This document shows, in pieces, positions 19,001 through 27,152 of a stretch of DNA of 33,520 nucleotides; position 1 is the stretch's first letter; every line of letters begins with the position of its first letter. Under the pieces are notes generated by a model, which had not been told where the DNA came from, ran no database searches, and worked only from the letters and a program-made list of their open reading frames with translations. Position numbers and translations under genes: made by a program. Source of the DNA: an uncultured Muribaculaceae bacterium (GTDB lineage Bacteria; Bacteroidota; Bacteroidia; Bacteroidales; Muribaculaceae); assembly GCA_910584665.1 (NCBI GenBank), contig CAJUBL010000034.1, positions 1 through 33,520 on the forward strand, given 5' to 3'.

Positions 19001-19392
19001 CGGCTACTATGGTACAGCCGTTGCGCGATTCCTACGGCGTTATGCCTAAGCTTATTGACGGCCGTTACTGGAGCCACTATAATACTCCGGAGCAGAATCT
19101 CAATGCCGAGTATCCGCGACTCACCTCCACACAGGCAGGTTATAACTATGCTATGAGCGATTTCTGGTTGTTTGACAGTTATTACTGTCGTGTAAAGAAT
19201 ATCTCTTTGGGTTACACTATCCCGCAAAGTATCACGAATCGCGTGAGCGTCAATTCCCTCAGGGTATACGTTGCCGGCAATGACCTTTTCTGCTTCACCA
19301 ATTATCCGCGTGGATGGGATTATGAGGGATATGGATCAACAGGTTATCCTATCACCAAGTCGTTTGTTTGTGGTGTTAATATTACATTCTGA
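16036..19392 (+). CDS. SusC-family TonB-dependent outer-membrane transporter with STN domain
   Basis: A 1118-aa protein. It has a signal peptide (a second possible start is the ATG at 16090, Met19, which gives a more standard signal) and a secretin/TonB N-terminal short (STN) domain at about 45-116. A carboxypeptidase-regulatory-like domain covers 127-203, the SusC-type stretch VVVIGYGTVKKQDLTGSV is at 207-224, and a plug domain extends to about 325 (LIIVDGVP, LKDAASAAIYGSRAAAGVILITTK). A 22-strand barrel follows, ending in GVNITF. It imports oligosaccharides across the outer membrane with SusD. The STN domain marks it as a signalling receptor for FecR, encoded in the divergent operon. SusD starts 5 bases after the stop. 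Confidence 0.97.
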   Translation: MLNNHLCLRIAASGFLIGMFRRGIFLMVALLGLCMSARAGDASSIVLDENNITLNRALELIEQQSGYHFVYNKNVADFNKPVSVRLNDVSIEAALDHLFTGRSIKYEIDDKYVILHAGGDNTPAAEMTVKGNISDADGEPLMGASVLVKGTATRVVADFDGNYSIAAHSGDVLVFTYIGCEPKEIKVGSQSTIDVVLESSETLLNEVVVIGYGTVKKQDLTGSVSSISSATITDRKQSMLSNALQGAMSGVTVTRSGSGPGSSADVLIRGITTIGNSSPLIIVDGVPADNLNDINPQDVESLTVLKDAASAAIYGSRAAAGVILITTKRASDGKVSMSYSYEYGYEKPTTQPDYVDVKRYMAMTNELRWNDGGNGTEHFPTYIQAVIDNYDELHANAPDSYPDTDWRGMLMKNHSNRQSHNFRISGGTARIRTNASIGYDYADGLYAHKDYARFTARMNNDIRINDWISAAFDVNVKRSTGNDPAYNPMYASYIMPQVYAARWADGRIADGKSGDNPYAALNYGGTTQNKYNQVGGKVAVYITPLNGLKLSAIVSPIWNDWSGKSYRQRIEYFSADDPDELIGAINDFGATSLSESRGSSYSLTKQFLANYDRTFGDHSVSLMAGYEDNSYKTDNIWASRDNYQLTGYPYLDRGNADYQKNGGGAAHTAYRSVFGRVMYNFQGRYLIQGNLRCDRSSRFDRRYRAGYFPSVSGGWVVTREPWFEKFNLSPILTFAKLRASYGLLGNDRVGDYPYLPLLNYTNSLFWEGSNMASHLTAAQWQYAIRDISWESTKTLGLGLDLAFFNNRLNVTADYYYKITKNMILDIDIPDYVGYDNPQQNTGKMKTTGFDLEIRWNDNIGEFKYSVAANLSDFKSRVGYLGGNQFLGDQIKTMGSYFNEWYGYRSDGLFQSQEEIDSYPVMNSSVRPGDIRYLKADPDDKSPVSPDKDRVLLGNSQPRYQYGLTLTGEWRGFDLSVTLQGVGRQLKRKTATMVQPLRDSYGVMPKLIDGRYWSHYNTPEQNLNAEYPRLTSTQAGYNYAMSDFWLFDSYYCRVKNISLGYTIPQSITNRVSVNSLRVYVAGNDLFCFTNYPRGWDYEGYGSTGYPITKSFVCGVNITF

Positions 19393-19397
19393 CAATT

Positions 19398-21107
19398 ATG
19401 AAAATATTTGATAAATTAGTGATTTTTGCGGTTGCAGGACTGATGGCGACGTCATGTGCCGATCTTGACCTGTACCCGTTGGAAACCGGATCGAGTGATT
19501 CCTGGTATAAGACCGAGGAGGAGATAAAGGCTTCGATCAAGGGATTGTATCGCGTGGATTTTTTCCCGATTGAGAATTCCCGGTGGTGTGATGACCATCA
19601 GTCGAGAAATAATCTTAACGATATGACCGGTGCCACATTGAATGGTGACAGCTGGGATGTCAAGAATCTGTGGCAGAACAGTTATAAGGCGATCGCCAGG
19701 TGCAATATCCTGCTCAGCAAGCTTGACAATGCCCGGTCGTTGGGCATAAGTGACAGCCACATAAAACTTTACCGCTCGCAGGTGCTGTTCGTCAAGGCGT
19801 TGCAGTATTCGGTGCTCACCCAGTACTTTGGTGATGTAGTGTGGGTTGATAGCGAGATTACAGTCGAGGAAGCGTTCAGGATGGGACGCACCGACTGTGA
19901 CGAGATTATGGCTGATGTGTATGAGATGTATGATGAGGCTGCCGACGGACTTCCGTTGACATACGGTAATGATGTGGAACTTGCAACCAAGGCCGCCGCA
20001 CTGGGATGTAAGGCCCGTTACGCGCTGTTCCATGAGGACTGGGTGATTGCCGCCGATGCCGCACGCCAGTGTCTGGATCTGGGTTCGCACAAGTTGTATC
20101 CTGATTTCGGTGAACTGTTCCTGGCCTCTACCCACCATGCCTGTGAGAATATTCTTTCATGGCCGTACTCGCTTGAACTGGACCATCTGAGCACGAGTAC
20201 CGGTGACGCCATGGGTTACACTCCGCGCAATCGCGGCGGTTATGCCAGCGAGTATCCGTCATGGGATCTGTTCGCGTCATTCCTGTGTACCGACGGTAAG
20301 CCTATCGATGAGTCACCGCTGTTTGACCCGCATAATCCGTTCAGGAACCGTGATCCGCGATGCGCGTATACTATCGTTGAGTTCGGGACATCACATTGCG
20401 GTGTTATATACAATCCCGATCCTACCGTTACCGAGGTGTATAATTCGGTAACCGGCCGTATGGTTACCAATAATGACTGCAAGGCGGGCAGCCAGTATGC
20501 TTCCTATAACGGACTGTTGCGCAAGAAAGGTATTGATGAGGCATGGATCAACAACAACACGTTCAAAGTCGCATTCGACAAGGTGTTCCTGCGCCTTGCC
20601 GAAGTCTATCTGATTTATGCCGAGGCTAAGATCGAGGCCGATGACATTGACCAGTCGGTGCTTGACGCTATAAATACAGTGCGTGCCCGAGCCTATAAGG
20701 TCAGCTATACCAACACTGCCGCCTATCCGGCCGTTACGACAACCTCGCGCGCCGAACTGCGTTCGATAGTACGCGCCGAGCGTCGCATGGAACTGGCCTA
20801 CGAGGGGCAGCGTCGTCTTGACCTCATACGCTGGCGCATTGCCGGCAAGGCTCTGAACCGTCCTGACTATGGATTGCTCGACAAGGATGAGCTGATCAAT
20901 AACCTTGTGTCAAAGAAACTCTGGTTCTGGCCCGAAACTCCCCGGCTTGATGAGGATGGCATAGCCGATTTCTCGGCTCTGTATGACAAGGGATACTGTA
21001 AGATTATCACACAGCGTCAGTTTGACGAGTCGAAGAATTATCTGTGGCCCATACCGTCGCTCGAGGTTATTACCAATCCCATGTTGGGTCAGAATGATAA
21101 TTACTGA
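19398..21107 (+). CDS. SusD/RagB-family glycan-binding lipoprotein
   Basis: A 569-aa surface lipoprotein with lipobox LMATSC (Cys20). The N-terminal SusD-like part includes DLDLYPLETGSSDSWYKTEEE (split region at about 22-43) and IKGLYR; TPR-like helices follow, and the C-terminal RagB/SusD signature RAERRMELAYEGQRRLDLIRW is near 460-480. It ends with the usual LWPIPSLEV-NPMLGQN tail. It captures glycan at the cell surface and closes over the partner SusC. The 5-base gap to SusC shows strict coexpression. Confidence 0.96.
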   Translation: MKIFDKLVIFAVAGLMATSCADLDLYPLETGSSDSWYKTEEEIKASIKGLYRVDFFPIENSRWCDDHQSRNNLNDMTGATLNGDSWDVKNLWQNSYKAIARCNILLSKLDNARSLGISDSHIKLYRSQVLFVKALQYSVLTQYFGDVVWVDSEITVEEAFRMGRTDCDEIMADVYEMYDEAADGLPLTYGNDVELATKAAALGCKARYALFHEDWVIAADAARQCLDLGSHKLYPDFGELFLASTHHACENILSWPYSLELDHLSTSTGDAMGYTPRNRGGYASEYPSWDLFASFLCTDGKPIDESPLFDPHNPFRNRDPRCAYTIVEFGTSHCGVIYNPDPTVTEVYNSVTGRMVTNNDCKAGSQYASYNGLLRKKGIDEAWINNNTFKVAFDKVFLRLAEVYLIYAEAKIEADDIDQSVLDAINTVRARAYKVSYTNTAAYPAVTTTSRAELRSIVRAERRMELAYEGQRRLDLIRWRIAGKALNRPDYGLLDKDELINNLVSKKLWFWPETPRLDEDGIADFSALYDKGYCKIITQRQFDESKNYLWPIPSLEVITNPMLGQNDNY

Positions 21108-21133
21108 TTGTCAGACCTGATTGATAAAATAGA

Positions 21134-22672
21134 ATGATGAATATTAATAACATTTTGAATATGAAGTTGAAATCAGCTCTTATGTGCGGTCTTGTGATCT
21201 ATCCGCTGACTATCACCGGCTGCACTGAGGAATACCGTACATATGACCATAAACCGGGTGCGGGTACTGAAGATCCCGTTGTCCCTGTGGAACCGGAAAT
21301 GCCTGACAACATGCTGTCGGGAACGTATAGACTTGTTGCTGACGATCCCCGCCAGATTATCGAGGGACTCGGATTTGAGATACAGAACGAGATGGATGCC
21401 GCTCCCGATGTTAATACTCCTGATAAGCACTACGGTGTGCCTCTTGACCTGCAGCCGTCGGAACGTAAGCGTCTTGCCGAGGAGATGCTGAAAGGATTCC
21501 GTTATATGCGTTGTGCCATGGGCTGCTGGTTCCAGGGGGTCACTCCCGATCACAAAAATTATATTGAGCGTATACCGGGCCAGAATGAGGCTCTTGTCCA
21601 GCTTATGAAGGATGCCGGTGTGGAAGGTATATCGCTCGAGTACTGGTCGCCAGCTCCTTACTGGAAATCAAATCACAATTTCAGCGACGGTCAGTTGCGC
21701 AGTTTTGACGATGATTTCCTTGATGAGTTCGGAGATGCTCTCGTTGAGGATATCCGGTACATGAAGGCAAATGGTTTCAAGGTGTCGACATGGGGCCTGC
21801 AGAACGAAAGCCAGTATCCCGAGGTGGGATATGCCCATTGTCATTACACTGAGGAGCAGTTGGTCAGGACATTCGGCAAGGTGGCTCCGAAGGTCCGTGC
21901 CCTTGATCCGGATATCGAGATTATCTATGACACAAACAGCGGTAATGCCGGTACTTATGGCCCGGCGTTGTGGCGGGATCATCCCGAACTGCTGCAGTAT
22001 GTCGATGCATGGGTGTATCACCGCATCGGCGACGACAGTAACATGGTGATGACACGATATGAGAATTATCTGGCCAATAACCATGGTAAGCCTATCTATC
22101 AGAATGAGTATGAGTATTTTGATTACCAGATACCGGAACATTCGTTTGAATGGTTCATGGTAAACACCGCCCAGTCGATCATGAACTGGATGACATTTGT
22201 AGAGTCTCCCAAATGGTATTGGCTGCATGCGCTGAAGTCGATCGATGATCATACCAACCGTGATGGATTCGGCCTGGGGGTATGGCGTCCGTCATATGCC
22301 AATGCCAGTCATGACTATCCCGAGCTCAGACATGGTCAGTGGACATTCAACTGGCAGAACTTCAATGCTATCGCCGGATTCCTGAAATACATGGAATGGG
22401 ACTCGCAGCGCTACACCGTTGAGGAGAATAATGCCCGGTTCGATAACCGTATCATGGCATGGAAGACTCCGAAGGGCAAGTTTGTGATTGCCGTAACCAA
22501 CCGGTCGGATGACTGGTTTGAGTTTGACATTACTCTTGACAAGGCCCGTACGATGAACGGCTACCGCTATTATAAGAATGGCCGCGATGTACCTGTCGGC
22601 AGCAACAATGGTGCCGGTACGGTGACAGCCAAGGTTCGTCCATGGAGCATCGAGTTCTGGGTTGAGCAATGA
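21134..22672 (+). CDS. GH30-like glycoside hydrolase lipoprotein
   Basis: A 512-aa protein with lipobox TITGC (Cys30). The ATG at 21161 (Met10) gives a more standard lipoprotein signal and could be the real start. A (beta/alpha)8 clan GH-A domain covers about 70-400, with IEGLGFEIQNE near the first strand, acid/base candidate Glu225 in GLQNES, and nucleophile candidate Glu325 in YQNEYEYF. A small beta domain follows (about 410-512), as in GH30 enzymes, including FVIAVTNRSDDWFEF. GH30 members include endo-beta-1,6-glucanases, beta-glucosidases and xylanases. Assignment to GH30 rests on motif spacing and domain layout, and a related GH-A family is possible. It probably cuts surface glycan before SusC import, and it lies 26 bases after SusD. 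Confidence 0.75.
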   Translation: MMNINNILNMKLKSALMCGLVIYPLTITGCTEEYRTYDHKPGAGTEDPVVPVEPEMPDNMLSGTYRLVADDPRQIIEGLGFEIQNEMDAAPDVNTPDKHYGVPLDLQPSERKRLAEEMLKGFRYMRCAMGCWFQGVTPDHKNYIERIPGQNEALVQLMKDAGVEGISLEYWSPAPYWKSNHNFSDGQLRSFDDDFLDEFGDALVEDIRYMKANGFKVSTWGLQNESQYPEVGYAHCHYTEEQLVRTFGKVAPKVRALDPDIEIIYDTNSGNAGTYGPALWRDHPELLQYVDAWVYHRIGDDSNMVMTRYENYLANNHGKPIYQNEYEYFDYQIPEHSFEWFMVNTAQSIMNWMTFVESPKWYWLHALKSIDDHTNRDGFGLGVWRPSYANASHDYPELRHGQWTFNWQNFNAIAGFLKYMEWDSQRYTVEENNARFDNRIMAWKTPKGKFVIAVTNRSDDWFEFDITLDKARTMNGYRYYKNGRDVPVGSNNGAGTVTAKVRPWSIEFWVEQ

Positions 22673-22718
22673 TAAATATACCGATAGGAAAACATTATGC
22701 ATACAATTTCAGGATAAA

Positions 22719-25181
22719 ATGAAATTCAAAGGATTGTTTTTTATAGGATTGTCGGCAGGATCGCTGATGCTTACCGGGTGTCTTAAGCCGGCAGGATCCG
22801 GAAATGTCACCGACTCCAGACCGTGTTATGGCGGAGTCTACCCTCATCTTGCCTATTATAATGACGAGGGGGAGTGTGGTACCGGCGCTGTTGTCCCATG
22901 GCAGGGGAAATTGTGGGTCATTACATATGGCCCGCATCTCCCCTGGGGATCAAGCGATAAGCTTTATGTCATAGATGATACGCTGGGCATCTCTGTACGC
23001 CCTGAAAGTATCGGCGGAACCCCGGCCGACCGTATGATACACCGCGAGTCAGGCCAGCTGATAATAGGTCCTTATTTTGTCGACAGTCTCTGTAACGTCA
23101 GGGCATTGTCCTACAATGATGCGCAGGGGAGGTACACCGGTGTGGCACGTCATCTCGAGGAGCCGGCCGGCAAAGTCTACATAGCGACAATGGAGGAGGG
23201 ATTCTATGAAGTGGACGTCAGAACTCTTGAATGCCGGGAGCTGTATCCCGATGCCAATACATCTGGTTATCATGATGACAAAGGTGTCAATCCGCAGAAT
23301 GATCTGTTGCCCGGCGCTCATGGGAAAGGACTGTATAGCGGCCAGGGAGTGATGGTGTTCTCTAATAACGGCGAGGCTGTTCCGGAGGCTCTTGAGAAAT
23401 TCAATATCCCTTCCGGCTGTCTGGCCGAGTGGGATGGTAAGGACTGGACCGTAGTACGGCGAAACCAGTTCACCGAGGTCACAGGTCCAGGCGGTATATA
23501 TGGCAGCGATACAGACGCTCCGATATATGCGTTGGGCTGGGACTACAAGTCGGTGATACTGGCTATGCGTGATAAAGGCAGTTGGTCATTCTACCGGCTT
23601 CCCAAGGCCAGTCATTCTTATGACGGCGCTCACGGGTGGAATACCGAGTGGCCGCGTATCAGAGAGGTAGGTACTCCTGACCGCCCCATGAAGCTTATGA
23701 CTATGCACGGCATGTTCTGGCAGTTCCCCGACACATTTGATACTTCACATGCCGCAGGAATACGTCCGCTGTCGGCCTATCTCAAGGTCATCGGTGACTT
23801 CACGCGCTGGGGTGACCGTCTCGTGATGGGGTGTGATGACTCGGCGAAAAAAGAATTCCTCAACACCCGCCGTATCAAGGGCGGAATAGCCGGCCCCGGA
23901 CAGAGCAATTCCAATCTGTGGTTTCTGAATCCGGACGATATCATGGCCCTCGGACCGGACAACGCCACCGGCTCGTTATGGCTTGATGAGCATGTTGCGG
24001 GCAATGTACCGAGTGAACCGATGCTGTTTGCATCATGGCCCCGCCGATGTGCGTGGCTGAGCAATGGCGGGACTGACGAGGTCCGGTTCACTTTTGAAAC
24101 CGCCGGAAACCCTTCCGGCGGCTGGAATAGGCTTGAGACTGTCACTCTGGCGGGTGGAAAATCGGTTTTTGTTCCGTTTGATGCCTCTGACAGCGGAGAG
24201 TGGATACGTGTGACTGCCGATAAGGATACGCGGGCAAGTGTGATCATGTCATATGCGGCCGACGATACACGCACTACTGATCCGGACGCAATATTTGAAG
24301 GCATGGCTGACGTAGAGCGGTCCCGGGGATCGGAAGGATTGCTGTATTCCTTAGGCGACAACAGACGTCGCTTGGGCATAGTATCTCCGGCCGGTTATTA
24401 TGAGCTGGATGGTTCGATGAACCTTGTACGCATTGACAATACCGGCGACAGTATGCATATTGTAAAAAATATGGCTGTCTCAAGTCCGGGGCTGGAGATA
24501 ACCGACGGCTCGGCTCTGATTGTCGATGACAAAGGGCGCCGCTGGAGACTTCCGCTCGGCCCCGCTGCGTTCACAGACGCCATCCGTTCGAATACACAGC
24601 GCGTGTGTCGGGAGGTTGCCACCGAGCGTGATCTGCTGAATCTGCACGGCACATTTTATGAACTGCCGGCCGAGAATGCCGATGGTTTTGCGAAGATACG
24701 TCCTATCTCGTCACATCGTCTTGATATCAATGATTATGCATCATACCGGGGTATGCTTGTCATGACAGGCCTCTCGGATAAGGTTTCGGGCGGCGGTAAC
24801 AATCGTATTGTCACGTCTGACGATGGCGATATGGCGATATGGGCAGGTGTCATAGATGACCTCTGGAAACTTGGGAAACCTACAGGCAGCGGCGGTCCGT
24901 GGGTCGATACTACGGTCGGCAAGGGAGAATATTCCGATCCGTATCTGATCGGTTTTTATGACGACCGGGTGCTGAATCTGTCACATAAGTCTCCGACAAA
25001 AGTTGTGTTTACCGTCGAGGCCGATCCTACCGGAGAGGGGAACTGGATGCATTATGCCGATTTTGAGGTAAATCCGGGAGATTCGTTCATACACGAGTTC
25101 CCTGATGCGTTCCAGGCCCGCTGGATACGCTTCAGGACCGACATCCCCTGTGTGGCCACAACCTGGCTTGAATACAGATAA
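22719..25181 (+). CDS. Large PUL lipoprotein of unknown function with internal duplication
   Basis: An 820-aa protein from the ATG at 22719. This start gives a lipoprotein signal with lipobox LMLTGC (Cys21); the longer in-frame reading begins at a TTG inside the GH30 gene. No family is recognised with certainty. The first 310 residues have WxG and beta-strand spacing suggesting a beta-propeller (GKLWVITYG, GKVYIATMEEGFYEVD, APIYALGWDYKSV). Two related halves follow: about 327-512 and 638-819 share LMTMHGMFWQFP/LLNLHGTFYELP, GIRPLSA/KIRPISS, RLVMG/MLVMTG, VRFTFETAGNPSGGWN/VVFTVEADPTGEGNWM and EWIRVTADKDTRASVI/RWIRFRTDIPCVATTW. It is probably a surface glycan-binding protein or an unassigned exo-acting enzyme. 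It follows the GH30-like gene by 46 bases. Confidence 0.75.
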   Translation: MKFKGLFFIGLSAGSLMLTGCLKPAGSGNVTDSRPCYGGVYPHLAYYNDEGECGTGAVVPWQGKLWVITYGPHLPWGSSDKLYVIDDTLGISVRPESIGGTPADRMIHRESGQLIIGPYFVDSLCNVRALSYNDAQGRYTGVARHLEEPAGKVYIATMEEGFYEVDVRTLECRELYPDANTSGYHDDKGVNPQNDLLPGAHGKGLYSGQGVMVFSNNGEAVPEALEKFNIPSGCLAEWDGKDWTVVRRNQFTEVTGPGGIYGSDTDAPIYALGWDYKSVILAMRDKGSWSFYRLPKASHSYDGAHGWNTEWPRIREVGTPDRPMKLMTMHGMFWQFPDTFDTSHAAGIRPLSAYLKVIGDFTRWGDRLVMGCDDSAKKEFLNTRRIKGGIAGPGQSNSNLWFLNPDDIMALGPDNATGSLWLDEHVAGNVPSEPMLFASWPRRCAWLSNGGTDEVRFTFETAGNPSGGWNRLETVTLAGGKSVFVPFDASDSGEWIRVTADKDTRASVIMSYAADDTRTTDPDAIFEGMADVERSRGSEGLLYSLGDNRRRLGIVSPAGYYELDGSMNLVRIDNTGDSMHIVKNMAVSSPGLEITDGSALIVDDKGRRWRLPLGPAAFTDAIRSNTQRVCREVATERDLLNLHGTFYELPAENADGFAKIRPISSHRLDINDYASYRGMLVMTGLSDKVSGGGNNRIVTSDDGDMAIWAGVIDDLWKLGKPTGSGGPWVDTTVGKGEYSDPYLIGFYDDRVLNLSHKSPTKVVFTVEADPTGEGNWMHYADFEVNPGDSFIHEFPDAFQARWIRFRTDIPCVATTWLEYR

Positions 25182-25261
25182 CAGGTGCCTGAACCAGTCT
25201 ATGTATGTGTATTTACTGTGTAGAATCGCCTTATTATCAAACTACAAATTAAATTAAATCC

Positions 25262-25783
25262 ATGAAAAGAATCATTTCATCACTATTGCTTTCGCTGGGC
25301 ATGGTTTCCGTAAGTCTTCAGGCCGGAACTCCTGGTATCGGCGGAGATATAAATGACTGGGGTGTTGTCATTGACGGCATGGCCAGTGTCAGGGTCGATA
25401 TTGATAACGCTCAGGGCGTTGTCGTCATTCCGGAAGGGAGTTCAGAGCCGGCGGTTGTCGCCGACGGAACCAATTATATCAGAATCCCGGTCAATACACC
25501 CCGCTTTACCGTGAGTGCCGCCAAAGACTATAAGCTCGTATCAGTGAAAACAGGTGACAGGGATCTTACTATAACCGACAATGAGGCAGTAGTGGAATGT
25601 ACCCCGACATCGGTAATAACGATTACCAGCATGCATATAAATACAGGTATCGGCGAGATTGCCGCTGACGGGATTGCAGAGCCTGTATACTATAACCTTA
25701 CAGGCAATCGTGTATTTAATCCGGTCAAAGGCTCTATTTATATAGTAGTCACCGGCAATCAGGTCCGTAAAATAATTCTATAA
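25262..25783 (+). CDS. Small secreted beta-rich protein with C-terminal sorting-like motif
   Basis: A 173-aa protein with a signal peptide (about 1-21, ending LQA-G). The body is beta-rich with no recognised enzyme motif. The C-terminus (about 143-173) reads YYNLTGNRVFNP...GSIYIVVTGNQVRKIIL. This resembles the short C-terminal domain of many Bacteroidales secreted proteins (YxLxGxRV...P..GIYI.NGKK), related to the type IX secretion sorting domain. It is the last gene of the SusC operon, and its TAA stop lies within the left arm of the palindromic element at 25781-25946. Its role in glycan use is unknown; it may be a carried passenger or surface-attached accessory protein. Confidence 0.7.
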   Translation: MKRIISSLLLSLGMVSVSLQAGTPGIGGDINDWGVVIDGMASVRVDIDNAQGVVVIPEGSSEPAVVADGTNYIRIPVNTPRFTVSAAKDYKLVSVKTGDRDLTITDNEAVVECTPTSVITITSMHINTGIGEIAADGIAEPVYYNLTGNRVFNPVKGSIYIVVTGNQVRKIIL

Positions 25784-25946
25784 GTAAGTCATGAATATCA
25801 GTTTATGTCAGGATTGGAAGCTGATATGGATGAGATTCCGGCTTACGACAAGGGCGCATAGCCGTAGCTCTGTAACTGCGGAGTAAGACGGAATATCGCC
25901 ATAGTGACGACAGGATTGGTATAAACTGATATTCATGACTTACTTA
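25781..25946. repeat. 166-nt palindromic element with 26-bp perfect inverted ends
   Basis: The arms at 25781-25806 and 25921-25946 are perfect reverse complements (TAAGTAAGTCATGAATATCA...). Just inside each arm is a direct repeat CAGGATTGG (25809-25817 and 25911-25919). Further in, 25825-25846 pairs with 25883-25903 with one bulge and two mismatches, and CCGTAG/CTGCGG (25862-25867, 25876-25881) closes an apical hairpin. The whole unit can fold as one long hairpin with a symmetric internal loop. The ends begin TA and finish TA. It could be a miniature inverted-repeat element or a structured RNA. Confidence 0.85.
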
Positions 25947-25988
25947 ACGGTTTCCATAAGGTAGATCTCAATATATGTGAGATTGGGT

Positions 25989-26029
25989 ATATACAGCAAA
26001 GTTGATCAACTTTGCTGTATATTTTTTTT
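25989..26029 (+). terminator. Strong intrinsic terminator of the SusC operon
   Basis: A perfect 34-bp palindrome (25989-26022) centred on GATC, with arms such as ATACAGCAAAGTT/AACTTTGCTGTAT, is followed by eight T (26022-26029). It separates the PUL from the yitT-like gene. Confidence 0.9.
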
Positions 26030-26048
26030 AATATTTGTTAAGATTCAT

Positions 26049-26056
26049 TACCTTTG
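26049..26056 (+). promoter_or_regulatory. Bacteroidetes-type -7 box for the YitT-family gene
   Basis: TACCTTTG fits TAnnTTTG and is followed by GCGCC, as at typA. It lies 25 bases before the start codon at 26082. The -33 position is T-rich, without a clear TTTG. Confidence 0.6.
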
Positions 26057-26081
26057 CGCCGTATATTAAACGGCTTTCATT

Positions 26082-27059
26082 ATGATTTCAAAAGATAAAG
26101 TCTGGATCAGTGCAAAGGATTATATTTTCATAACCTTCGGTCTGTGTCTGTATGCATTTGCTTTCTCGGCATTTATAGCGCCGGAGAATGTGGTGATAGG
26201 CGGTATGGCAGGTATCGGTCAGCTGATATATTTTATTACTGAGAAGATCTTTGACCATGGATTGCCTATAGCCATTTCAATCTATGCCCTCAATGTCGTA
26301 TTGCTCATTATCGCCTATAAGGCGGTGAGCAGGACCTTTGTGGTGCGTACTATATTCGGAGTGTCGGTACTGGCTTTACTGATAGGTGTGTTACAGCCGC
26401 TTTTCAAGGAGCCGATCGTACAGCAGGAGACATTCATGAATGTAATCATAGGCGGTATGCTGTGTGGCCTGGGCATAGGTATCGCTTTTGTTCATAACGG
26501 AAGTTCCGGTGGTGTTGATATCATTGCCGCTATGGTATCGAAGCACAGTAATATTTCCATCGGACGCACGATGCAGATATGTGATTTCTGTATCGTCACA
26601 TCTTCTATATTACTGCCGCGTACAGACGGTGAGGTGATTGCCAGTCCGGTATACGGATACATCGTATTGCTGATCGTGCCGTTCATGGCCGACATGATGA
26701 TAAACTCCAACCGCCAGGCTGTCCAGTTTACGATCTTCTCGCGTTACTGGCAGGAGATTGCCACGGCTGTCAATAATGAGGCGCACCGGGGATGTACAGT
26801 TCTTTCGGGCATGGGATGGTACAGCAAGCATGAAGTCAAAGTGCTGATTGTGATATGTCGCAAGTATGAGGCTATGACCGTGTTCCGTATCATACGTGCC
26901 ATCGACAAAGATGCGTTTATAACCCAGGCCAATGTGAACGGAGTCTACGGGCAGGGATTTGATGAGCTGAAACTCAAGATGAAATCACCTGGACATCACG
27001 AGCACAATGACACGGCTGTACAGACCGTTTCTGAAACGGCCAGGCCTGACAATCAGTGA
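26082..27059 (+). CDS. YitT-family membrane protein (DUF161 + DUF2179)
   Basis: A 325-aa inner-membrane protein. About five hydrophobic segments occur (roughly 14-34, 62-82, 88-106, 118-138, 186-204), with the family stretches SAFIAPENVVIGGMAGIGQL and HNGSSGGVDIIAAM. A soluble C-terminal DUF2179 domain follows (about 215-305: FTIFSRYWQEIATAVN, GCTVLSGMGWYSKHEVKVL, FITQANVNGVYGQGF). Members are common in bacteria and the transported or sensed molecule is not established. It has its own promoter and a terminator upstream, so it is independent of the PUL. The last 20 residues are polar and not conserved-looking. Confidence 0.92.
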   Translation: MISKDKVWISAKDYIFITFGLCLYAFAFSAFIAPENVVIGGMAGIGQLIYFITEKIFDHGLPIAISIYALNVVLLIIAYKAVSRTFVVRTIFGVSVLALLIGVLQPLFKEPIVQQETFMNVIIGGMLCGLGIGIAFVHNGSSGGVDIIAAMVSKHSNISIGRTMQICDFCIVTSSILLPRTDGEVIASPVYGYIVLLIVPFMADMMINSNRQAVQFTIFSRYWQEIATAVNNEAHRGCTVLSGMGWYSKHEVKVLIVICRKYEAMTVFRIIRAIDKDAFITQANVNGVYGQGFDELKLKMKSPGHHEHNDTAVQTVSETARPDNQ

Positions 27060-27152
27060 TTTTATTTCCAATGATTCAGGCAGACCCGTTTCGGATATCA
27101 ACAGAAACCGGAACTCGACATACACTTATTCCCGTATTTAAATTATAGCGTT

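Noticed and set aside
22662..22718. TTG-initiated extension of the large PUL lipoprotein
   Set aside because: It overlaps the GH30-like gene and places 19 polar residues before a lipoprotein signal that starts cleanly at the ATG at 22719.
25781..25946. Invertible promoter of the Bacteroides phase-variation type
   Set aside because: The interior has no TAnnTTTG box on either strand, is itself largely self-complementary, and a strong terminator lies between it and the next gene. No invertase gene is nearby.
25781..25946. Retron-type msr/msd RNA
   Set aside because: The inverted ends and long hairpin are suggestive, but no reverse transcriptase is encoded anywhere in the window.
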